A stretch of 64,000 nt of DNA. It comes from Luteimonas saliphila. Its GTDB lineage: Bacteria > Pseudomonadota > Gammaproteobacteria > Xanthomonadales > Xanthomonadaceae. The position numbers and the translations under genes were made by a program. Position 1 is the first letter of the stretch. Each line of letters begins with the position of its first letter. The notes under the pieces are model-generated. The model was not told where the DNA came from, ran no database searches, and saw only the letters and a list, made by a program, of their open reading frames with translations. The stretch is taken from the NCBI RefSeq assembly GCF_016774335.1, contig NZ_JAETWA010000047.1, positions 248,001-312,000 of the forward strand, in the 5' to 3' direction. This document shows positions 48,001-63,140 of the stretch, piece by piece.

Positions 48001-49143
48001 ATGCTGCACGGCATGGACGACGACGCCCTCGCCCTGCTGCGACTGCTCGATGCCGGCGGCGCCTCCGCGCCGAGACGTCGACTGCTGGAGCGCTGCGGCA
48101 CGCCCGCGCAGGCGCTGGCCGCGGGCGAGCACGCCTGGCGCGAGGCCGGACTGGTCGGGGCCCAGGTCCGCGCGCTGGGCGCCGACACCGGCGCGACCGC
48201 ATGCGTCCGCGACTGGTTGGCGAAGCCGGGGCATCGATTGATCGGCTGGCACGATCCGGACTATCCCGCCCTGCTGCGACGCATCCAGAGCCCGCCGCTG
48301 GCGCTGTTCTCGGCCGGCGACGCGAACCTGCTCTGGCACCCCGCCGTGGCGGTGGTCGGCACCCGCGCGCCGACCGCCGGCGGCCGCGACCACGCCCGGG
48401 AGTTCGCCCTGGCCATCGCCCGCGCCGGGTTCGCCGTGTGCAGCGGCCTGGCCGCGGGCATCGACACCGCCGCGCACCTGGCTGCGCTGGCTGGCGACGG
48501 CGCCACCATCGCCGTGCTCGGCAGCGGCGTGGACGTGCCCTACCCCCGCGCCAATGCCGGCCTGCACCGGGACATCGAGGCGCGCGGCCTCGTGGTCAGC
48601 GAACACCCGCCCGGCACCGCCGCGAGGCGCGAGCATTTCCCGGCCCGCAACCGGATCATCGCCGGGCTGGCGCTGGGCACCGTGGTGATCGAGGCGGCGC
48701 AGCGCTCGGGCGCGTTGATCACCGCGCGCCTGGCCGCCGACGCTGGACGCGAGGTCTTCGCCGTGCCCGGGTCGATCCGCAATCCGCTGGCGCGCGGCTG
48801 CCACCGGCTGATCCGCGACGGCGCCACCCTGGTCGAGGCCGCGGACGAGGTGACCGCCGCACTCGCGCCGGTGGCGCAGTCGCTGGCCGACGCCTTGCGC
48901 CGCCGGCTGCAGGCCCCCATCTGTGATCCCGCAGGCGCCTCCGCGGTGCCCGTCGGTGCGCCGCGGCAGGACGATCCGGACTACCAGCGCTTGTGGTCGG
49001 CCATCGGTCACGACCCAAGCCCTATGGATCAGTTGCTCGAACGCACCGGATTGACGACCGCGGAACTGTCGTCCATGCTGCTGGTCATGGAGCTGGATGG
49101 CCGGATCGTGCTCGAGCACGGCCGGTATTACCGCAAGTCCTGA
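48001..49143 (+). CDS. dprA: DNA-processing protein DprA
   Basis: 380 aa. It loads RecA on incoming single-stranded DNA during transformation. The Rossmann core is clear: 'VAVVGTRAPTAGGRDHAREF', 'SGLAAGIDTAAHLAAL', 'AVLGSGVDVPYP', 'EHFPARNRIIAGLALGTVVI', 'EAAQRSGALITARLAAD' and 'FAVPGSIRNP'. An N-terminal helical segment and a C-terminal winged helix ('MDQLLERTGLTTAELSSMLL') complete the protein. ATG 48001 or 48013 may be the start. smg follows after 33 bp. Confidence 0.95.
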   Translation: MLHGMDDDALALLRLLDAGGASAPRRRLLERCGTPAQALAAGEHAWREAGLVGAQVRALGADTGATACVRDWLAKPGHRLIGWHDPDYPALLRRIQSPPLALFSAGDANLLWHPAVAVVGTRAPTAGGRDHAREFALAIARAGFAVCSGLAAGIDTAAHLAALAGDGATIAVLGSGVDVPYPRANAGLHRDIEARGLVVSEHPPGTAARREHFPARNRIIAGLALGTVVIEAAQRSGALITARLAADAGREVFAVPGSIRNPLARGCHRLIRDGATLVEAADEVTAALAPVAQSLADALRRRLQAPICDPAGASAVPVGAPRQDDPDYQRLWSAIGHDPSPMDQLLERTGLTTAELSSMLLVMELDGRIVLEHGRYYRKS

Positions 49144-49176
49144 CTTCACCGCGCCCCCGGGCGCAGGCCGGGGGAA

Positions 49177-49650
49177 ATGAAAGAGAGCATCCTGGACGTC
49201 CTGCTCTATCTGTTCGAACACTATTTCACCGAGGACGCGGACCTGGTCCGCGACCGCGACTCGCTCCAGAACGGCCTGCTCCAGGCCGGTTTCAGCCCCG
49301 CCGAAATCAGCAAGGCCTTCGACTGGCTCGATGCCCTGGCCGAGCAGCGCCCGGTGGCGGGCGCGACCCGCGTCGACGGGCCGACCCGGGTCTACTTCGG
49401 ACCCGAACTGGACAAGCTCGACGTCGAGTGCCGCGGCTTCCTGCTGTTCTTGGAGCAGCACGGGATCCTCGATGCCGACCACCGCGAACTGGTGCTCGAC
49501 CGGGCCATGGCGCTCGACCAGGAAGAACTCGACCTGGACGACCTCAAGTGGGTGGTGCTGATGGTGCTGTTCAACCAGCCCGGCAGCGAGGCCGCCTATG
49601 CCTGGATGGAAACCCAGATGTTCGCCGACGAGCCCGAGCCGGTGCATTAG
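49177..49650 (+). CDS. smg: Smg family protein (DUF494)
   Basis: 157 aa, family length. It starts '[17 protein letters not shown]', as all Smg proteins do, and ends in the conserved '[20 protein letters not shown]' and 'WMETQMF'. Biochemical role unknown; it is consistently linked to dprA and topA. The ribosome site GGGGGAAATG lies immediately before the start. Confidence 0.95.
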   Translation: MKESILDVLLYLFEHYFTEDADLVRDRDSLQNGLLQAGFSPAEISKAFDWLDALAEQRPVAGATRVDGPTRVYFGPELDKLDVECRGFLLFLEQHGILDADHRELVLDRAMALDQEELDLDDLKWVVLMVLFNQPGSEAAYAWMETQMFADEPEPVH

Positions 49651-49761
49651 CCCGGACCGTCCCCGGCCGCCGACGCGCCCTCGCATGCGGCCGGCGGGCC
49701 TTCTGCCGCGCAGGCCCCGGCCTGTCTCCCGATACATCCGCCCCGCAACGGACCTGCACGC

Positions 49762-50271
49762 TTGCATCAGACCGCCCCCGGCGCCGGCCCGCCACCGCTA
49801 CCGTCCAGACCTGCCCGCCCCGCTCCGCCGCCTCGCAAGGGCCTGCACGGCTGCCTGATCGCGTTGATCGTCGCCGCCTGCCTGGCGATTCCGGTGGTCG
49901 CGATCCTCGCCGCGATCGCGATTCCGGCCTACCACGACTACCTGGCACGGTCGAAGGTGGCCCAGGCGCTGCTCGAGACCTCGGCGCTGAAGGGGGCGGT
50001 CGCGGGTTTCGCCGCCGAACAGGGCCGCTGCCCGGTCAATGGCGACCGCGGATTCGACGCTGCCGACGCATACCGCGGCGCGGCCCACGCCGCGATCGTG
50101 TTCGGCGAGAGCGACGACGGCGTCTGCGCGATCGAGCTGCTGCTGCAGGACGACCGCAACGAGGCCGTGGACGGGCATCGGCTGTGGCTCGAGTACGACC
50201 TGGAAGCCGGCACCTGGGACTGCAGTTCCGAAGCCGAGGACCGCTACCTGCCCGCGCACTGCCGCGGCTGA
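49762..50271 (+). CDS. type IV pilin-like protein with unusual proline-rich leader
   Basis: 169 aa. After 40 Pro/Arg-rich residues comes a hydrophobic segment 'VAILAAIAIPAYHDYLARSK' identical in style to the N-terminal helix of type IV pilins, followed by a globular domain with four cysteines ('GRCPVNGDRG', 'GVCAIELLL', 'WDCSSEA', 'PAHCRG'). The prepilin peptidase site (G-F-T-L-I-E) is missing: the sequence before the helix is 'GLHGCLIALIVAACLAIPVV'. It is therefore probably a membrane-anchored minor-pilin relative rather than a filament subunit. Placed between smg and a GYF/RDD gene. Confidence 0.65.
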   Translation: MHQTAPGAGPPPLPSRPARPAPPPRKGLHGCLIALIVAACLAIPVVAILAAIAIPAYHDYLARSKVAQALLETSALKGAVAGFAAEQGRCPVNGDRGFDAADAYRGAAHAAIVFGESDDGVCAIELLLQDDRNEAVDGHRLWLEYDLEAGTWDCSSEAEDRYLPAHCRG

Positions 50272-50322
50272 ACGAGGCGTCGCAGGGGTGCGGCGCACGA
50301 CTCTACGAACGGGGGAATGACG

Positions 50323-51249
50323 ATGTCCATGTGGTACTACGCCGATGCCGACCATGCGCGGCAGGGGCCGGTCGATGCCGCCGAACTGGTGCGCCTGCGC
50401 CTGCAGGGCCGGCTGGCCTGGGAGACGCTGGTCTGGCGCGAGGGCATGGCCGACTGGCAGCCGATGCGCGATTTCGCCGCCGAGCTGGCCCAGGCCGACG
50501 ATCGCGGCGCGGCGGCCACGGCCGCCCCCGGGGCAGTGGCGACGCAGCCGCATGCCGACGCGCCCTGGGCGGAGGCCGATGCCCCCGCCTCGCCCTATGC
50601 GCCTCCGACCGCCCCGGTCTCGGACGATGTGTCGGTGGTGGCCGGCGGCGAGGTGGTCCATGCGGGGTTCTGGAAGCGCTTCGCGGCGATGGTGATCGAC
50701 GGACTGGTCACGGCCGCGGCGTCGTGGGCGGTGCAGATCCCGCTGTTCGTGCTCGCCGGCGCCGCCGGTGCGATGGGTGGAGACCTGCTGTCGACCGGTG
50801 GCTCGGTGGGCCTGATCGTCCTGTCCTACGCGATCGGCATCGTGATCCCGCTGTTCTATTTCGCCTGGATGCACTCGTCCGCCAGCCAGGCCTCGCTGGG
50901 CAAGCTGGCGGTGGGGATCAAGGTCACGCGCGGTTCCGGCGAGCGGATCAGCTTCTGGCGCGCCTTCGGCCGCTATGCCGCCTACTTCCTGACCGTGCTG
51001 TTCAGCTTCGGCATCGGCGGCGTGGTCTCCGCCTTCACCACCGGCCTGAGCGAACGCCGGCAGGCCCTGCACGACATGATCTGCGACACCCTGGTGGTCG
51101 ACAAATGGGCCTTCACCGACCGCCCGGACCTGCAGCGGCGGGAGCTGGGCGTGGTGACCTGGGTGATCCTGATCCTGGGCCTGGGGCTGCTGGGCCTGGC
51201 CCTGCTCGGAATCGTGGCCGCGATCGCAATTCCGGCCATGAGCCGCTGA
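50323..51249 (+). CDS. GYF_2 domain - RDD family membrane protein
   Basis: 308 aa. The N-terminal GYF_2/DUF4339 domain ('WYYADADHARQGPVDAAELV', 'RLRLQGRLAWETLVWREGMA', 'DWQPM') is cytoplasmic, then a Pro/Ala linker, then an RDD domain with three to four helices ('AGFWKRFAAMVIDGLV', 'QASLGKLAVGIKVTRGSGER', 'RRQALHDMICDTLVV'). The end 'LALLGIVAAIAIPAMSR' copies the pilin-helix motif of the preceding gene. RDD proteins are carriers or channels of debated function. ATG 50323 is chosen because GGGGGA lies 7 nt upstream; ATG 50317 has no spacing. Confidence 0.8.
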   Translation: MSMWYYADADHARQGPVDAAELVRLRLQGRLAWETLVWREGMADWQPMRDFAAELAQADDRGAAATAAPGAVATQPHADAPWAEADAPASPYAPPTAPVSDDVSVVAGGEVVHAGFWKRFAAMVIDGLVTAAASWAVQIPLFVLAGAAGAMGGDLLSTGGSVGLIVLSYAIGIVIPLFYFAWMHSSASQASLGKLAVGIKVTRGSGERISFWRAFGRYAAYFLTVLFSFGIGGVVSAFTTGLSERRQALHDMICDTLVVDKWAFTDRPDLQRRELGVVTWVILILGLGLLGLALLGIVAAIAIPAMSR

Positions 51250-51426
51250 CCCGCGCCCGTCCACCCGGCGGCCCGTCGCTTGACACGGCCGCACGGGCCG
51301 TGATTCCACTATAAATAGCGCCGCCCCCGAGCGGCACCGACCGAACGCCCGGGTCCACCCGGGCGTCGTAGTCTCCGAATCCCCCGAGCGGCGTGGCCGG
51401 AAGCCGCGCCCGGAACCCAATCCCCG

Positions 51427-53973
51427 ATGCCCAAGAATCTGCTCATCGTCGAATCGCCGGCCAAGGCCAAGACGATCAACAAGTACCTCGGCAAGGACTT
51501 CCAGGTCCTCGCCTCGTACGGCCACGTCCGCGACCTGGTGCCCAAGGAGGGCGCGGTCGACCCGGACAACGGCTTCGCCATGCGCTACGAACTGATCGAG
51601 AAGAACGAGAAGCACGTCGAGGCGATCGCCAAGGCGGCGAAGTCGGCCGAAGGCATCTGGCTCGCGACCGACCCGGACCGCGAGGGCGAGGCGATCAGCT
51701 GGCACATCGCCGAGATCCTGCGCGAGCGCGGCCTGCTGCAGGACCGCACCCTGCAGCGGGTGGTGTTCACCGAGATCACCCCCCGCGCGATCCGCGAGGC
51801 GATGAGCCGCCCGCGCCAGATCGCCGACGAACTGGTCGACGCCCAGCAGGCGCGACGCGCGCTGGACTACCTGGTCGGCTTCAACCTCTCGCCGGTGCTG
51901 TGGCGCAAGATCAAGGCCGGGCTGTCCGCCGGCCGCGTGCAATCGCCGGCGCTGCGCATGATCGTCGAGCGCGAGGAGGAGATCGAGGCGTTCAAGGCGC
52001 GCGAGTACTGGACGGTCGAAGCCGAGTGCGTGCATCCCTCGCAGCCGTTCACCGCCAAGCTGTTCAAGCTCGACGGGAAGAAGTTCGAGCAGTTCACCAT
52101 CACCGACGGCGAGACCGCCGAGGACGCGCGCACGCGCATCGCCGCGGCCGCGAACGGCGCGCTGCACGTGACCGACGTCGCCAGCAAGGAGCGCAAGCGG
52201 CGTCCGTCGCCGCCGTTCACCACCTCGACCCTGCAGCAGGAAGCCTCGCGCAAGCTGGGCTTCACCACCCGCCGCACGATGCAGGTGGCGCAGAAGCTGT
52301 ACGAGGGCGTGAACATCGGCGACGAGGGCACGGTCGGCCTGATCAGCTACATGCGTACCGACTCGGTCAGCCTGTCGGCCGAGGCGCTGTCGGAGATCCG
52401 CGACGTGATCGCGCGCGACTTCGGTACCGCGTCGGTGCCCGACAAGCCCAACACCTACCAGACGAAGTCCAAGAACGCGCAGGAGGCGCACGAGGCGGTG
52501 CGGCCGACCTCGGCGCTGCGCACCCCGGCCCAGGTCGCACGTTTCCTGAGCGACGACGAGCGCAGGCTGTACGAGCTGGTGTGGAAGCGCGCGGTGGCCT
52601 CGCAGATGATCCCGGCCACGCTCAATACCGTGACCGTCGACCTCGCCGCCGGCGCCGAGCACGGTTTCCGCGCCTCCGGCACCACGGTGACCGTGGCCGG
52701 CTTCCTCGCCGTGTACGAAGAAGGCCGCGACAGCAAGGGCAAGGAAGACGAGGACGAGGGTCGCAAGCTGCCGGCGATGAAGCTCGGCGACCGCATCCCG
52801 CTCGACCGCATCCACGCCGACCAGCATTTCACGCAGCCGCCGCCACGCTTCACCGAAGCCTCGCTGGTCAAGGCGCTCGAGGAATACGGCATCGGCCGGC
52901 CCTCGACCTATGCCTCCATCATCCAGACCCTGCTCGGCAAGCAGTACACCGTGCTCGACGGGCGCGCGTTCAAGCCGACCGACGTCGGCCGCGCGGTGTC
53001 GAAATTCCTCAGCAACCATTTCGGCAAGTACGTCGACTACGACTTCACCGCCAATCTCGAGGACGAGCTCGACGCGGTGAGCCGCGGCGAGGAGGCATGG
53101 ATCCCGCTGATGGAGAAGTTCTGGGGCCCGTTCAAGGAACAGGTCGACGACAAGAAGGCCACGCTCGACAAGGCCGATGCCGGCAGCGTGCGCGTGCTCG
53201 GCGCGGATCCGGAGAGCGGGCGCCAGGTCAGCGCGCGGATCGGCAAGTTCGGGCCGCTGGTGCAGATCGGCACGGTCGAGGACGAGGACAAGCCGAGGTT
53301 CGCCTCGCTGCGCCCGGGCCAGAGCATCTACAGCATCTCGCTGGAGGAGGCGCTGGAGCTGTTCCTGCTGCCGCGCGTGCTGGGCCAGGACAAGGGCGAG
53401 GACGTCAGCGTCGGCATCGGCCGCTTCGGCCCGTTCGCGCGTCGCGGCGACACCTATGCCTCGCTCAAGAAGGAGGACGATCCGTACAAGATCGACCTCG
53501 CACACGCGGTGTTCCTGATCGAGGAGAAGGAAGAGATCGCGCGCAACCGCGTCATCAAGGAATTCCCGGGCAGCGACATCCAGGTGCTCAATGGCCGCTT
53601 CGGCCCCTACATCAGCGACGGCCGCCTCAACGGCAAGATCCCCAAGGACCGCGAACCGGCGTCGCTGACGCTGGAAGAGGTGACGAAGCTGCTCGAGGAA
53701 ACCGGCAAGCCGGCGCGCCGCGGCTTCGCCGCGAAGAAGGCCGCCGCCAAGAAGGAAGCCGCGGCAAAGAAGGCATCGAAGAAGGCCGCCGCGAAGAAGG
53801 CGCCAGCGAAGAAGGCCGCGAAGAGCGGCAAGGCGAGCACGAGGAAGTCCGCTGCGAACACCGCGCGACCACTGTCCGCCGACCTCGAACCGGCGAAGTC
53901 GCTGGTGACCGCGGCGAAGTTCGAGCCGGGCAAGAAGCGGGTGGTGAAGAAGGCCGACAACGCACCGTTCTGA
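51427..53973 (+). CDS. topA: DNA topoisomerase I (type IA)
   Basis: 848 aa. It relaxes negative supercoils via a transient 5'-phosphotyrosine. The Toprim domain opens the protein ('LLIVESPAKAKTINKYLG', 'ATDPDREGEAISWHIAE'), the active-site tyrosine is in 'GLISYMRTDSVSLSAEAL', and 'YGIGRPSTYASIIQTL' lies in domain IV. Instead of the zinc ribbons of E. coli TopA, it has C-terminal topoisomerase repeats without Cys motifs ('GRFGPFARRGDTYASLKK', 'NGRFGPYISDGRLNGKIPKD') and a histone-like Lys/Ala tail (about 760-810). Start at ATG 51427. Confidence 0.97.
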   Translation: MPKNLLIVESPAKAKTINKYLGKDFQVLASYGHVRDLVPKEGAVDPDNGFAMRYELIEKNEKHVEAIAKAAKSAEGIWLATDPDREGEAISWHIAEILRERGLLQDRTLQRVVFTEITPRAIREAMSRPRQIADELVDAQQARRALDYLVGFNLSPVLWRKIKAGLSAGRVQSPALRMIVEREEEIEAFKAREYWTVEAECVHPSQPFTAKLFKLDGKKFEQFTITDGETAEDARTRIAAAANGALHVTDVASKERKRRPSPPFTTSTLQQEASRKLGFTTRRTMQVAQKLYEGVNIGDEGTVGLISYMRTDSVSLSAEALSEIRDVIARDFGTASVPDKPNTYQTKSKNAQEAHEAVRPTSALRTPAQVARFLSDDERRLYELVWKRAVASQMIPATLNTVTVDLAAGAEHGFRASGTTVTVAGFLAVYEEGRDSKGKEDEDEGRKLPAMKLGDRIPLDRIHADQHFTQPPPRFTEASLVKALEEYGIGRPSTYASIIQTLLGKQYTVLDGRAFKPTDVGRAVSKFLSNHFGKYVDYDFTANLEDELDAVSRGEEAWIPLMEKFWGPFKEQVDDKKATLDKADAGSVRVLGADPESGRQVSARIGKFGPLVQIGTVEDEDKPRFASLRPGQSIYSISLEEALELFLLPRVLGQDKGEDVSVGIGRFGPFARRGDTYASLKKEDDPYKIDLAHAVFLIEEKEEIARNRVIKEFPGSDIQVLNGRFGPYISDGRLNGKIPKDREPASLTLEEVTKLLEETGKPARRGFAAKKAAAKKEAAAKKASKKAAAKKAPAKKAAKSGKASTRKSAANTARPLSADLEPAKSLVTAAKFEPGKKRVVKKADNAPF

Positions 53974-54170
53974 CGCGCGCCTCGTCTCCGGGATTTCGCG
54001 CACGGGCAGGGCGCGCGCGTCGTCGGGGCATCGCCGAACGGCCCGGTCGGCGCGATCGCGCCTGGGGGAAGGCACGCGACAGGTGGCGTTCGGCCTGTCG
54101 TCAGGTGCGCCGCTGCACGCCCAGATTCCGCCCGCACACGGCGGAAATGTCGATTCGATAAGCTGCCGTG

Positions 54171-54731
54171 ATGCCGCAGACTCCCGAGATCGAGCACGCC
54201 ATCGCCGTCCTGCGCCGCGGCGGCGTGATCGCGTATCCCACCGAAGGCGTCTGGGGCCTGGGCTGCGATCCGTTCGACGAAGCCGCGGTGCTGCGCCTGC
54301 TCGCGCTCAAGCAGCGCCCGGTCGACAAGGGCCTGATCCTGGTGGCCGCCACGCTGGCGCAGCTCGATGGCCTCGCGGACTGGTCCGCGCTACCCCTTGG
54401 CGCGCGCGACGAGGTCCAGTCGTTCTGGCCCGGCCCCCATACCTGGATCGTGCCGGCGTCCGACGCGGTCCCGCGGTGGATCCGCGGCGAGCATGACGGC
54501 GTCGCGGTGCGGGTGAGCGCGCATCCGGTGGTCGCTGCGCTGTGCACGGCGTTCGAGGGGGCCCTGGTGTCGACCAGTGCCAACGTCGCGGGCGATCCGG
54601 CGCCGCGCACGCGCGCGGAACTCGCTCCGCGCATCTGCGCCGGCATCGACCTGATCGTTACCGGAGAAACCTCCGGACTGGCCCAGCCGACCGACATCCG
54701 CGACGCGCGCAACGGTCGCCAACTCCGCTAA
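54171..54731 (+). CDS. tsaC: L-threonylcarbamoyladenylate synthase (TsaC/YrdC)
   Basis: 186 aa, the short TsaC form. It makes threonylcarbamoyl-AMP for the t6A37 tRNA modification. Seen: 'VIAYPTEGVWGLGCDPFDEA' (Thr/HCO3/ATP cleft), 'LLALKQRPVDKGLILVAATL' (KxR...K), 'FWPGPHTWIVPAS' and 'VSTSANVAGDPAPRT' (SxN). Start at ATG 54171 (a GTG one codon earlier is possible). It follows topA after 197 bp, the usual order in the family. Confidence 0.93.
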   Translation: MPQTPEIEHAIAVLRRGGVIAYPTEGVWGLGCDPFDEAAVLRLLALKQRPVDKGLILVAATLAQLDGLADWSALPLGARDEVQSFWPGPHTWIVPASDAVPRWIRGEHDGVAVRVSAHPVVAALCTAFEGALVSTSANVAGDPAPRTRAELAPRICAGIDLIVTGETSGLAQPTDIRDARNGRQLR

Positions 54732-54902
54732 AAACGCGGCTTCTTCCGCGATTGCGGTTTCACCGGCAACCAACTGCGCGCGTGCGTTGCCGCGTCGCAC
54801 AATTTGTGATCTATTCGGGTCCGTGGATGCGCCGCCGGGCGATGTTCGACCGCGCCCGGCTCCGATTCCCACGCGACCCTCACACCAACGACGACGACGA
54901 CG

Positions 54903-60969
<6,067 letters not shown>

Positions 60970-61070
60970 GCGTCGACGCAGCCCGGGCCGGCCTGCGCCG
61001 GGGATTGAACCGTCCCTGACCGGAGGTCCCTTCCGTTTGCCCCATCGCGCCCGCGGCGGCAAGATGAGGC

Positions 61071-61811
61071 ATGCACCTGTTTTTGCCCGCGGCTTTGCTG
61101 ACCGCCTTGCTCGCTGCCCTGAGCGTACGCGCGGCCGAACCTGTGACCGTTTACCGCTGCACCGACACGCAGGGCCACGTCACGCTGGGCGACGTTCCGT
61201 GCCCGAAGAGTTCGTCCGAGCAGGTGATCAGGCTGCAGCGGCCGGCCGACGGGCCTCCGCCGCCTCTCCGCGCCGAAGAGCCGCCTCCTGCCGACGACCC
61301 GCCGCCCCGCCCGCAGGTGGTGGTCGTGCATACGCCCCAGCCGATGTACGAGTGCACCACGCCCGATGGCGAGCGTTACACCAGTGACGACGGCGATGGC
61401 AATCCTCGCTGGGTGCCGTTGTGGACGCTCGGATATCGAGGGGGCTACGGGCATGGCCGCCCACCGCCGACGGAGCGCGGTGCCCTGTCCCAGTACTACG
61501 CCAACCGTCCGCTCGGCGGGCGGGTCGGTGCGCCCACTCCGCGCCCGGATCCCCCGACGGCCGCCCCCGGTCGACCGGACCGGCCCGGCCGGCCCGACCG
61601 TCCGGGCTACGGCGGCCTCGGCGGCCCCGGTACCTGGGTCCGCGACACCTGCCACGCCCTGCCGCGGGGCGAGGTCTGCGCGCGCTTGGCCGATCGGCGC
61701 GACCAGATCCGGCGCCGCTTCTTCAACGCGCAGGAGACCGAACGCAACAGCCTGCGCGCCGAGGAACGCGGGATCAACGCGCGCCTCGCCGCCGACTGCG
61801 GGACCGGTTGA
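61071..61811 (+). CDS. secreted DUF4124-like protein with proline-rich middle
   Basis: 246 aa, signal peptide 1-21. A DUF4124-like module 'VTVYRCTDTQGHVTLGDVPC' follows, then a second Cys-containing module ('MYECTTPDGERYTSDDGDGN'), a Pro/Gly/Arg-rich linker and a C-terminal helix-rich region with 'TCHALPRGEVCARLADRRDQ'. Function unknown; such proteins are common, rapidly varying periplasmic proteins of Xanthomonadaceae. The stop overlaps the next start by one base (TGATG), and the next protein is a diverged copy. Confidence 0.75.
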   Translation: MHLFLPAALLTALLAALSVRAAEPVTVYRCTDTQGHVTLGDVPCPKSSSEQVIRLQRPADGPPPPLRAEEPPPADDPPPRPQVVVVHTPQPMYECTTPDGERYTSDDGDGNPRWVPLWTLGYRGGYGHGRPPPTERGALSQYYANRPLGGRVGAPTPRPDPPTAAPGRPDRPGRPDRPGYGGLGGPGTWVRDTCHALPRGEVCARLADRRDQIRRRFFNAQETERNSLRAEERGINARLAADCGTG

Positions 61812-62467
61812 TGCGTCCACACCTGATGTTGGGCGGCCTCCTGCTGCTGGGCGCGGCGCTGGCGCTGGCCCAGGACGGCAGCACCATCTACCGCTGCACG
61901 GCCGCCAGCGGCGAGGTCACGATCCAGAACGGCACGCCCTGTCCCGCCGGCAGCCGCCAGGAGATCCGCCAGGTCGATGCCCTGCCCTCGCGCCCGCCGC
62001 CGGCAGGGGTCGCCGGTGGCCTGACCGTGATCGAGGAACCGGCGTACACGCCGCCGCCGCTGTCGAATTTCGTCCAGGTCGCCGGGCCGCAGGACGGGCC
62101 GATCACCGGTCCCGAGCGTCCCGACCTGCCCGAACCGGCGCAGCTCGCGGCCAGCGAACGCCTGCCGCCACCGCCGATCTACCAGTGCGAAACCTGGGAC
62201 AACGACAGTTACGTGAGCGAGGATTGGTCGCCCAAGCCGCGTTGCGTGCGCCTGGACACCGCCGGCGTCGGCGCCGCCTGCGAGAACAAGTACGACGTCT
62301 GCGCGCGAATCGGCGACCGCGACGCCTGCGATGGCTGGAAACGCCGCCAGCGCGAGATCGAATCGGGCTGGCGGCATGCCCGCGGCGCGGACAAGCCCGC
62401 GCTGCAGGAAGAGTTCGCGCGGGTGACTAAGATCTTGGTGGATTCGACCTGCGCGCTGCCGCCCTGA
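61811..62467 (+). CDS. secreted DUF4124-like protein, tandem paralogue
   Basis: 218 aa, signal peptide 1-20. It repeats the plan of the previous gene: 'STIYRCTAASGEVTIQNGTP', Pro-rich linker, 'IYQCETWDNDSYVSEDWSPK', and a C-terminal helical part with four cysteines ('ACENKYDVCARIGDRDACDG', 'DSTCALPP'). The shared order of modules shows a tandem duplication. The start codon is set by the TGATG overlap with the first copy; the two are co-translated. Confidence 0.75.
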   Translation: MRPHLMLGGLLLLGAALALAQDGSTIYRCTAASGEVTIQNGTPCPAGSRQEIRQVDALPSRPPPAGVAGGLTVIEEPAYTPPPLSNFVQVAGPQDGPITGPERPDLPEPAQLAASERLPPPPIYQCETWDNDSYVSEDWSPKPRCVRLDTAGVGAACENKYDVCARIGDRDACDGWKRRQREIESGWRHARGADKPALQEEFARVTKILVDSTCALPP

Positions 62468-62474
62468 GCGCGGC

Positions 62475-62909
62475 TCACGCGTCGAAGCGGATGTGCACCG
62501 AGTCCGCGCTGCGCTGCGCGGGACCATGGAAGACCGCCTCGATGTTGTTGCCGTCCGGATCGAGCACGAACGCGGCGTAGTAGCCGGGGTGGTACGGGCG
62601 TTCGCCGGGCGCACCGTTGTCGCGGCCGCCATGGGCGAGTGCGGCGGCGTGGAAGGCCTCGACCGCCGCCCGGTCGCGCGCCTGCAGCGCGAAGTGGTGG
62701 CGCCCGGTCAGCTCGCCCTGCGCCGCCTCACTGTCCGCGGTCGACACGAACAGCTCGTCCGCCCAGAACCAGCCCTCGCCGCTGCCCCCCATCGGTATGC
62801 CGAGCGCGTCGAGCACTGCCTCGTAGAAGCGGCGGCTGGCGTCAAGGTCGCGGACCACCAGTTGCAGGTGGTCGAACAGCCGGCCGCGGTGGAGTTCCTG
62901 CGTTTCCAT
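62475..62909 (-). CDS. VOC-superfamily (glyoxalase/bleomycin-resistance-like) protein
   Basis: 144 aa, two beta-alpha-beta3 modules: 'RLFDHLQLVVRDLDASRRFY' and 'HHFALQARDRAAVEAFHAAA', ending in 'YYAAFVLDPDGNNIEAVFHG' (E is the usual metal ligand). The two histidines and the glutamate could bind metal. Substrate not predictable. It converges with the DUF4124 pair, 7 bp apart. Confidence 0.85.
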   Translation of the reverse strand: METQELHRGRLFDHLQLVVRDLDASRRFYEAVLDALGIPMGGSGEGWFWADELFVSTADSEAAQGELTGRHHFALQARDRAAVEAFHAAALAHGGRDNGAPGERPYHPGYYAAFVLDPDGNNIEAVFHGPAQRSADSVHIRFDA

Positions 62910-63140
62910 CTCCGGGTCCTCGCGTGGAATCGCGTGATGATAGCCGCGCGCACGGCGCTCGCCACGGCAGTCGTCACGAATCCCGCGCCTTGCCATCGGC
63001 CGCTGCAGCGCACGAGGGAGCGCACGAGGCATGGCCGAGGGACTCCAGCGGCTGGCGCGCCGATGCGACGGGAGGTGGCCGTCTGCCGCGCACGTCGCCG
63101 GCATGCGCGCGATGCGGGACGCGACGCAGCGCCTCCCGCC

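Noticed and set aside
51280-51315. TTGACA and TATAAA upstream of topA as a promoter pair
   Set aside because: The spacer is 24 bp, too long for a normal sigma-70 promoter; the TATAAA alone may still act but is not called.
49798-54075. Very long open frame on the minus strand (over 1400 codons)
   Set aside because: It is antisense to the pilin-like, RDD and topA genes; its composition is His/Arg/Leu/Gly-rich with no domain, as expected when a GC-rich gene is read on the other strand.
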